DNA from: Stichopus chloronotus
Lineage: Eukaryota > Echinodermata > Holothuroidea > Aspidochirotida > Stichopodidae
DNA length: 64,000 nucleotides
Reading direction: 5' to 3'
Assembly (NCBI GenBank): GCA_021234535.1
Contig: CM037850.1
Location: 21,564,446 to 21,628,445 of the forward strand
In this document: positions 47,199 to 64,000 of the stretch, in pieces
Layout: each line of letters begins with the position of its first letter
Numbering within the stretch: position 1 is the first letter of the stretch
Made by a program: the position numbers and the translations under genes
Notes under the pieces: generated by a model
What the model was told of the DNA's origin: nothing
Seen by the model: only the letters and a program-made list of their open reading frames with translations
The model's database searches: none

Positions 47199-48740
47199 CA
47201 GTAAAACCCCGCTTATCCGAACCCCGTTTATCCGAAACCCCGTTTATCCGAAACCCCGTTTATCCGAACTAGCCGTTCGGTTTTGCAAAACTGGCATTGT
47301 ACACAAACAATGTAAACTTTCAGCCTAGATTTGACAACATTTTACTTCTCTGTTTAACTTTTTTCGATCCTCTAAGACCTTATTGTAGTTAAACCTGCTA
47401 TTGTTAATGTTTATCTCTACTACCAACTTAAACCGCCAACCTGGAGGATGAATACATGATTCAGAAATACCCGGCTAATTCTCCGTGTGTTTTCTTCGTT
47501 GTCGATGTAGAATCACAATAGCGTCACAAAGTTCCTACTGACAATAGCCTATTGAAGTGTACCCAACTTAGGCTTTTCATGCAAAGCCCCGCACTAGCGT
47601 TGGCGCTGCCCAACAGTTGTTCTTTTCACACCTAACAATGCAGAGATTGGAATTAATACGCGTGTGGAAGAATGTCAATCAGACTTAAATCTGGGTGCAA
47701 TAGGTGAGAATAAAGTGAACTGATGGTCCCAGATGAGAAAGTTAACAAGCTTTAATGCTTGAAATTCAATACAAATAAATCCTGTCTTCGAAAATCTTTC
47801 GGCAATATCTTTGAATTCATTCATGCATTGTGGCAAGGGAACTGATAGCCCCATTAACACTTAACGAGCTTGTGAAAGATAGCAAGCTTCTCAAACCTAG
47901 TTAAACTTCGGAAACGATTAAGCCATTTTGATAAAGTCGATCAAACTTTTCAAATCTCCTGAAATTCAATTAAGGCGATACAACAAACGATTCAAACAAA
48001 TAAAATGAGCTGTAGGCCTACTCAAGACATATGGGTGAATTATCCCTTGCCACGTTTGATTCCAGTCATTGTTTAAAAAATTAAGCAGAGCACGTTATTT
48101 TTCTACTGCCGAGACTCCGGCATTTCGATAAGCCTAGCTTTCAAACAGTATCAGGCAAATAACCGCGCTGTTACTGCTAATGTTACTGTTAATTTGCTAG
48201 CGCCCACCCGAATTCCCAAGTAGCGGTAATAGCGGTTAGACTGTCGGGGTTTTTAAGTGGCACGCTTCTCACTTTACATCTCCCTTTTCCATGTCGGCAA
48301 GTGTTTATACTGTTTGTAGAGGTAAAATTTATATGCATGTTCGTTATTTTAGCGCATTTTTTGAAAATGTAGGCTACGGTTGCTTTTGGTTTATAATGTT
48401 AGGATTCCGTGTGTAGACTATGTGTTATCCTGCCGCCGAGCAAAGTATCGCAGCCCAGACGGACATCCATTGCCCTCATTCAATTTATCCTCCTTGGAAG
48501 TTCAATCAAAGAATAACACACGAAACACTTTGAATTTTCAACAAATATTTATGTTTTAATACGAAACCAAAGAAATAACATGGAGACAACCTAACAATGG
48601 TTAATTTCACTTTATTGATAAGCACATGCTTCACTCGGGGTAGCATATTAACGATAAACATGAAACCCTGTTTATCGGAACTTTTCCGTTATCCGAACAA
48701 CGTCTGGTCCTGACGTGTTCGGATAAACGAGGTTCTACTG
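47199..48740. mobile_element. Non-autonomous pogo/Tigger-like DNA transposon with TA target duplication
   Basis: The left end CAGTAAAACCCCGCTTATCC and the right end (minus-strand reading CAGTAGAACCTCGTTTATCC) match the known terminal pattern of pogo/Tigger elements (CAGT, then AACC, then a TTATCCGAA word). Both ends are flanked by TA (47197-47198 and 48741-48742), the duplication made by the Tc1/mariner/pogo superfamily. The left terminus contains about four tandem copies of AACCCCGTTTATCCGA, and the right has two or three spaced copies (TTATCCGAAC, TTATCGGAAC inverted). The 1542-base element has no transposase frame, so it would depend on a transposase supplied elsewhere. A retrotransposon lies directly beyond its right end. 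Confidence 0.88.
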
Positions 48741-48789
48741 TACATGAATGTATAAATATTGTAATATGACTAGCCTAGGTTAGTTTAGT

Positions 48790-50567
48790 TTAAAAAAGAA
48801 TCAGGAGGGACAATTAAGTCCCCATCAAGGACCCTGCAAAAAAAGATACAAATATCAAATCCGGTCACAAAGCCTAAAGTACTTGTCCAGTGCATTCTTA
48901 AAACCATTTACACTTCTTGCCATCACTACATCCTCAGGCAACCCATTCCACTCATTCACTACCCGCTGAGAAAAGATGTAACGAGGAATATTGATCCTAC
49001 CTTGAACCTTCTGGAGTTTAAGACAATGACCTCTAGTAATTTTACTATTAGCAAACTTGAAAAAATGAGAAAATGATAAATTATCAAATCCATGAACAAT
49101 CTTATAAACTTGTATCAAATCCCCAGGTAATCTTCTCAGCTCAAGTGAAGTGAGATTTAAGAGACGTAACCTGCTGTTGTAGGGACACCCTTGAAAGCCC
49201 TAATCAATCTATGGGTTCCAAGCTTGAACAGCATACTCTAAATGAGGTTTAACCAACTGCTTATAGAGCCTAACAACATTGTCTTGCTTAAGGAAACTAA
49301 AATTTCTCTTAATCATACCTAAAATCCTATTTGCTTTTTTAGCTGCTTCAACACACTGCTTAGCTGGCTGTGAAGAAGAATCCATGTGAACACCTAAGTC
49401 CCTTTCCAACAGAAACCTCTTGCAGTGACTGTCCATTTAAAGTGTTCGAATACCTAGGATTATTATTGCCAACATGCATTACCTTGCATTTATCAATATT
49501 GAACAGCATTTGCCACTCCTGAGACCAAGTGAAAACCCTGTCTAAATCTTTCTGAAAACTTTTTGAATCACCTTCAGAGGAGACCTCAGAATACAGTTTG
49601 GTGTCATCAGCAAACGTCTTGGCACTACACACAATATCAGCATCAATGTCATTAATGAAAGCAATAAACAGGAGAGGACCCAACCCAACACAGACCCTTG
49701 GGGGACCCCACTAGTAACCTCCTGCCAAGAAGAAGCGCAACCATTTAAAACCACCCTCTGCTTCCTATTACATAATCAATTCTGAATCCAGGTCAGTAAA
49801 TTACCACAGATACCCATACTCTTTAAGCAAAGATGCTGGTGGGGAACCTTATCAAAAGCTTTCTGAAAATCCAGAAAAACAACATCAACATACTTCTGCC
49901 TATCCAATGAACTAGTAACGTCTTCCATAAACTCCAAAATGTTGGTGAGGCACGACCTTTTCTGGCAAAAGCCATGTTGAGACATTCTGATTAAAGAAAA
50001 CTACTGAAGAAACTAACCATAGACTTTTTAACAATAGATTCCATGACCTTACAAACAACACTAGTGAGACTGGCAGGCCTGTTATTACAGGGCTGTGACT
50101 TATCTCCCTCCTTAACAGTTCGGGTGATGTTAGCACACCTCCAGTCCTCAGGAACATAACCTTCAACCATAAATTTATTAAACACCAGTGACAGTGGAAA
50201 ACAGAAATGATGAGCAAATGACTTCAACAAAATTGGATAGATTGCATCCAGGCCAGGGGCTTTATGAATATTGAGAGAAAGCAACTCTTTTAGAACTATC
50301 TCACTAGAAAATAAGACAGAGTCCAAATTCGGGAAAACACTTTTTCCAATGGCACTAAGCAGATTTGACAAATCTTCTTGTGTAAAAACTGACGCAAAGT
50401 AATTGTTTAGCAGTTTTGCAAGATCTTCACTGTCAGTAACTGCATTGTCTGCGTTAGGATCCCTAAGAGAAACAACACTTTCCTTAACCTTCTGCATAGA
50501 CCTAACATAAGAAAATGCCTTGGGGTTGTCCTTAATATTATCAGCTATACTCTGCTCAAAAGTACTG
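48790..50567 (-). mobile_element. 5'-truncated, frameshifted non-LTR retrotransposon (CR1-like reverse transcriptase)
   Basis: Read on the minus strand, the relic starts at about 50567 with a conserved pre-RT segment (DNIKDNPKAFSYVRSMQK). It then shows: a finger motif (HKAPGLDAIYPILLKSF, about 50290-50230); FLDFQKAFDKVPH with the catalytic aspartates of motif A (about 49880); SGVPQGSVLG of motif B (about 49700); FADDTKLY of motif C (about 49610); NIDKCKVMHVG; a thumb region (VRLYKQLVKPHLEYAVQAWN, about 49270-49210); and a C-terminal end (WNGLPEDVVMARSVNGFKNA, stop at 48855). At least four frame changes or stops interrupt it, so it is dead. The endonuclease half is missing, as expected for 5' truncation. 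The 3' tail contains GGGACTTAATTGTCCC, a perfect hairpin, and a TAAAC-rich end. Confidence 0.9.
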
Positions 50568-50647
50568 TATATACTGTATAATAGTTAGAATAGTTGGAAT
50601 AGGCCTATGTGTATTGTATGCATTTTCGACCCCCAACCACCAGATTC

Positions 50648-50727
50648 GTTCTCGTAGTGTAGTGGGTAAGGCGTAAGACTTACAATGCAACTATTACCTT
50701 CATATCCTATGTTCAAAGCCTTTTACG
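50648..50727 (+). pseudogene. tRNA-Val(TAC)-like relic
   Basis: GTTCTCGTAGTGTAGTGGGT closely matches the 5' half of metazoan tRNA-Val, including the A box (TAGTGTAGTGG). A CTTACAA segment occupies the anticodon-loop position (anticodon TAC), and GTTCAAAGCC stands at the B-box position. The anticodon, T and acceptor stems no longer pair well, so a functional tRNA is unlikely. It could be a decayed gene or the head of a tRNA-derived SINE. Confidence 0.5.
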
Positions 50728-51478
50728 TCCTCATTTTCTTTCACAAATAAACTCATAACACTTCTTCCACAGGTCTAACAGAAGTCCAATTCACATAAAA
50801 TTCACAACTTTGAAATACCAAGGAGAAAAAAAAAAAAAAACTCGCAAAAAAAAATAAGAAAAGATACAACATAGACAATATACCAACTCTTTTAGTTGTC
50901 TGATACCTTGTTGACGTCACTTCCCTGTCTAAATTCGTACCTCAAATTGAACTCCCGAAGTCTATGCGCAGAGGAGAGCAGAGATTTGTTGAAACAAGTA
51001 CAACAAAGTTGAATCATGTAGAACTAGGTCTAGACAAAAAACAAAGTCGCATAGACACTGTGTATACAGTGTGTATAATCGTCAAAGTTACTCTACTCAT
51101 AAGCCCCATTGTGTTTGCACAATAGATCTCAAATAAATTAATGTAGGTCTGATTTCTCTTTTCCAGTAGTTTTGAAAGTTGGGTGAAAAGAATTCCGGAG
51201 TGCTGCATCATTTAATTGAAGTTATAAACACCCCAAGTTGTGTTTTGGTACAAGCAACGATTGAGGGCGTCTCATTGTAAGGAAGGTCAACGAGTATGAA
51301 GGTCCGCAAGGCTGAAACTTTTTTAACCTGTACTAGTATTGAGGTTGCTGCCAGATATTCCCATTGCTGTAACGTCTGAATTCAAAACACTAGACAGCGC
51401 CGTTAAAAAATGGAGATTTGAGACAATTGCCCCTGACGCCGACTCTGTTGTGGAACTTCTGCTGTTTTTGGCTAGGAC

Positions 51479-52287
51479 TAGGGCTGTGACTTTGCGATTA
51501 ATGTACTAAATGTTTAATCGCATAGTTTGCGATTAATCGCATCGTATTTGGACTACCCAAGCACGCACAACTTGCTGTGTTCCATTGAGGTCGTGAAGTG
51601 ATGAATTCCACCGTGTAATTTTTTTCTGCATAGTAAATAGTGTATTAATTTATGTGCTTCCCTGTACTGCAGAAAAAAATAATGCTGTGATTGCACCAGA
51701 ATCCGTAGTATTGCACAATCGTTGCTCACTTCGCTGCTGATAACGTTAACGTTTAATTTTTATTTAAGTAATGAAAGATTCAATTATGAAGAGTTATCTA
51801 GATACAAATTTGCTTCAAATGAAGGTTAATACAGATATAGTTTGTGCTCTTAGTTGCATCAGTAGCTGAATGAAGTTTATTAAGGTTTGGTTTTTCAAGC
51901 AGCGATCTTTCATGAAGTATAGGCTAGCCTAGGCGTACTGCAAACTTTACTGTAAGTTGTCAATTTTTGTATAGGCTATCGTAAAGATTAGCCTAATGCT
52001 ACATAACTTAACAATGGCGATCATGCATCGTTATGACTTACGAGCATTTACAGAGGCATTAGCATAGAAGCATAAGTTTGCACTTACCCAAGCAAAGGGG
52101 GATATTTTTAAATATTGTTACGCTACCTCATTGAATGAACTTGGGCATAGCTTTTTTTTTTTTTTTTTATTTAGCCTATTTATTGTTTTAATGAATTTAG
52201 ACGAAAAGCATGAAAAGCGATTAATCGCGTGTGACCTACTAAACGTTTAGTTGACTGGCGATTAATCGCTAATTGCTCACAGCCCTA
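51479..52287. mobile_element. Non-autonomous hAT element with perfect 8-bp target duplication
   Basis: The 809-base element is flanked by identical GCTAGGAC octamers (51471-51478 and 52288-52295), the duplication length made by hAT transposases. The ends, TAGGGCTGTGACTTTGCGAT on the left and, read inverted, TAGGGCTGTGAGCAATTAGC on the right, match the common hAT pattern TAGGGCTGT. Next to both ends, GCGATTAATCGC words repeat (51496-51545; 52218-52270). The interior has no transposase and a run of about 18 T at 52152-52170. The preserved duplication and ends suggest a fairly recent insertion. Confidence 0.93.
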
Positions 52288-52295
52288 GCTAGGAC

Positions 52296-54932
52296 GCAAA
52301 TTCTATGTTCGGATGGCTGCGTAAGTAGTGAGACTTGAGCCAATTGACTCAGAATTGGAAGCCATCTTTAATGTAGGCTACACCATTGATCTCTTTATTA
52401 ATATACAGAGTGATCGGTAGGCTAAATTTGGCTCTTCCATTTCGAGGCGATGTCCCCAGTTACACTGTGTATTATATCATTGAGTCCGGGTGAATAGTGT
52501 TAGACACTGTGTTATTCAAGCGGTGTTCGGGTCAGTATGTACACAACTTTAAAAAATACCTGTGACAATAGACTACTATTGTTGGTATTATTATATATTG
52601 GTTTTATTAACTTTCTTTGCAATCCTAGTCCTTCAGAGATGAAAATCCACATTTTTCAGCCAAAGGGTACTTTTTTGTTTTGACCCATGTAGCCTGAAGT
52701 AGGTCTACGTTGTGGAACACCGTATAACTTCCAAGTGTAAAGCCCAGCCTTCGAACAAAGTCATGAGATACAATTCCGATCTTTGAAAATGTTAGTTGTT
52801 ATCACTATCAGTTGGTAGCATTTTCATTATTTTCACAATTCTAGTCCTCTTGGAGTGAAAAGTGTATTTTATTCTGAAAATGCACCTCTTTTTTTTTATG
52901 CTAAAGCATACCCTACTGTAAGTGACCGTTAGGATAGGGTAGGGCTTAACCACATAATTACTGTGAAGAACTTACAGACTTTTATCAAACTGTTACTCTT
53001 TCCTAAGAAAGATATGACATACATTTGGGGAAAAAACAAAAATTAAGCTGTATTTCACCGATTTCGGAGCAAGCCTAATGGTTCCACAAAGTACTAGAAA
53101 CGTTACATAAAACAGATTACAGGACATCTTAGGCCATTTAAAAATGGCGTATGAGTTACTACTATTAGTATCAAGTAGTACAGTCATGGTGAAAACAAGA
53201 TTTGTGCTGAACCAGAAATTTGCAGTGCTTTACACTATGCTAGAAACCATAGGTGCTGTTCTAAACTGTTTTACATGTATGACATGGCAGTTAACCCATG
53301 AGATTGCTTTATCTGTAGGTTGTTTTACATGACATAAATTTTCAGTTAAAGGGTAAGATCTGTCAGATATTTACGTAGCCCATCGGACTACAAAGGGATG
53401 GGTCTTCAGTCGTCGGCCCATGGTTTCATTTGCTTTTGGTGACTGCTTATTTCGAACCCTGTTTTATTTAGGATGGTGTGGTACCAGAAAGAAATACCAG
53501 TACTTTTCGCACCTGAGTACTTGTACCAACTCTGATTGGGGTACTTAGGTCGTGCACACGTGCATTTCTAAAATGTTACCTTCAAACATAATTCATAAAT
53601 TTAAACATGCATATCCAATATCACCTATCCACATCTTTAGCATATTATTAAATTGTAAATTATTCATTTTGTTAAATTGGTTTTGTTTCTTATGAATACC
53701 ACATATTTTTAAAGTTACAAGAAAAGAAAGGTGAGCATTGTTTGACAAATATTCTACATTCCAACCTTTCCCACTGTACGTTCAATATCAAATTTTGGAA
53801 AATGTAAGCTTAGCCTGTATATGGAAAATGACAATGTCTGCCAAAGTGACTTTGGATCAAATTATTAGCCTACATTTCTGGAATTAATGTAAATGTTCAC
53901 TCATGAAAGCAGATGTCCAGATGAAACAAATTTTATCGCAATATTGATGCACAGCATGTATCAAGCTGCTTTTGTAACAAGTTGACAAAATAACATATGC
54001 CTGCATACTTCATCTCAAAGTAACATTAGGAATACGTTGCACTAGGCACTTAGGGTGTAAAAGTTACTTTGCTCTGCTTATATACTCTTGTAAAGAACAG
54101 TATCGTAAATTTTACCACAAACTTTGCCTGATTGATACAGAGTAATCCTTACACCTAAAAATAGCTTAAAAGTCATTGCTTTACGTAAATAAACTGCCTC
54201 AATTTGTGAATTAATTTGGTGAAATATTGGCTCTATTCGTAGGCCTGTTTCAAAGGTATTTAATCTTCGTGTTCTGATGTTAGAAATGTATAAACCAGAA
54301 CATCAGGACCAGGCACAACAAGTGAAGGACAAAGTGTCGGGCTGAACATGCATGGGAAAACAGAACTATTTTGCCTTTAATACACAGCAACGATACTGCT
54401 CATTGTCTTAAGCTTTGTGTGTGAATAGCTAGTTTCTAGTTTATATATTTATACATGATGTTGAAGTACCATCGTTTATGAGGCTATCTGCTATTTATTA
54501 TTTCTTTGAATGTTGTTTGCCTAACCATGTTAATGCTAGTCAGTTTGGACCAAAAAACATTTTTTGGATGCATGCCAGATGAATCTTCCTGACAAATGTA
54601 ATATTACCAGAAACAGGTATTTTGGATTTTTACCAGCCTGAAATACATGTTATATCTCTGGTGAAAACATAGACACCAGTGTAAATCTTATACAGTAACA
54701 GTATGAAATACAAAAAGTAAACTGGCAAATCTACCTGCTGGTAGGAGCACGGTTGCCACTTGTATGATTTGGTTTTCTCTGCTGCAGCTCATTGTAAAGC
54801 GCTACTGTATGCCATAAGCAACGCAAAAGTTAGTTCAAGGCAACAAAGCTGACAAATAAACTGTGACTTTGTTTACACTAGCCTTAATTTTAAGAAAACT
54901 TACCTCTCAAGTAATGTTTCATTATTTTACAG
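52296..54932. other. No coding exon seen; region upstream of PSMD14 coding exons
   Basis: AT-rich sequence. The untranslated first exon and promoter of PSMD14 should lie upstream of the acceptor at 54932, either here or further left, but I could not locate them from sequence alone. Confidence 0.4.
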
Positions 54933-63749
<8,817 letters not shown>

Positions 63750-64000
63750 GTAGGGAGCAATATGATCGTATCTATATACAAGAATGGATAAATTATATGT
63801 TCAGGACCATCAGTGTTGTAGAGCTGCTAAGGATATATTCAGGGACAGGGTAAACTAGTTCTGAGTTCAAGAGAGAGGTGGTGGTGTCTTTGAATTTTTG
63901 AGTTCAGGCAGGTATGATGTCCTGACTGAACTCTCTGACAATGATGATCATCAGTTTCTGATTGATGTGTCCAGGACAGTTAAATGATTTGTCGTGTACA

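Overview
This is nuclear DNA from a multicellular animal. It has spliced genes with consensus GT/AG junctions, kilobase introns full of minisatellites, and many non-autonomous transposons. There are no operons, ribosome binding sites or bacterial genes. The proteasome gene is very close to deuterostome orthologues, and the repeat content (short tandem arrays, TIR elements, CA-rich dispersed repeats) would fit a marine invertebrate deuterostome, perhaps an echinoderm. The taxon is an inference that I cannot confirm without a search.

Two protein genes are well supported. On the minus strand at the left edge (1-4881) lies the 5' part of a thrombospondin-like gene. A signal-peptide exon (4800-4881) joins in phase, across a 4.28 kb intron, to a thrombospondin N-terminal/laminin-G-like exon (1-517) that runs off the window. 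On the plus strand at the right (54933-63749) is PSMD14/Rpn11, the JAMM deubiquitinase of the 26S proteasome lid. Five coding exons give 258 residues with the full metal-binding motif; only the last roughly 52 residues lie beyond the window. Two further orphan 'first coding exon' candidates (24642-24745 and 46294-46476) have clean starts and donors, but I could not identify their products.

The 50 kb between the two genes is accessory sequence. From left to right it holds: a 50-bp minisatellite; a 4.6 kb inverted repeat (6160-10722) abutting a 144-bp tandem repeat array (to 11925); a decayed Gag-like coding region with an in-frame 18-bp minisatellite (11965-13600); a TIR element (15725-16555); a 2.5 kb field of scattered identical 16-mers (17027-19512); CA-rich dispersed repeats (20284-21782, 26284-26822, 35115-35760); a nested TIR element inside a non-LTR relic (22272-24617); a 22-bp minisatellite (27385-28645); a 21-bp higher-order minisatellite (40840-42270); another TIR element (44539-45329); a pogo/Tigger-like element with TA target duplication (47199-48740); a 5'-truncated non-LTR retrotransposon (48790-50567); a tRNA-Val-like relic (50648-50727); and a hAT element with a perfect 8-bp target duplication (51479-52287).

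The most striking pattern is that short motifs are multiplied inside or around transposon ends. Four TIR elements carry tandem copies of their own terminal motif, and two separate fields (1168-2195 and 17027-19512) contain many copies of one 16-mer scattered at irregular spacing in otherwise unrelated DNA. Separately, the CA-rich dispersed repeats and the large inverted repeat carry perfect copies of AGGTCAAAGGTCA, the DR1 nuclear-receptor half-site pair.
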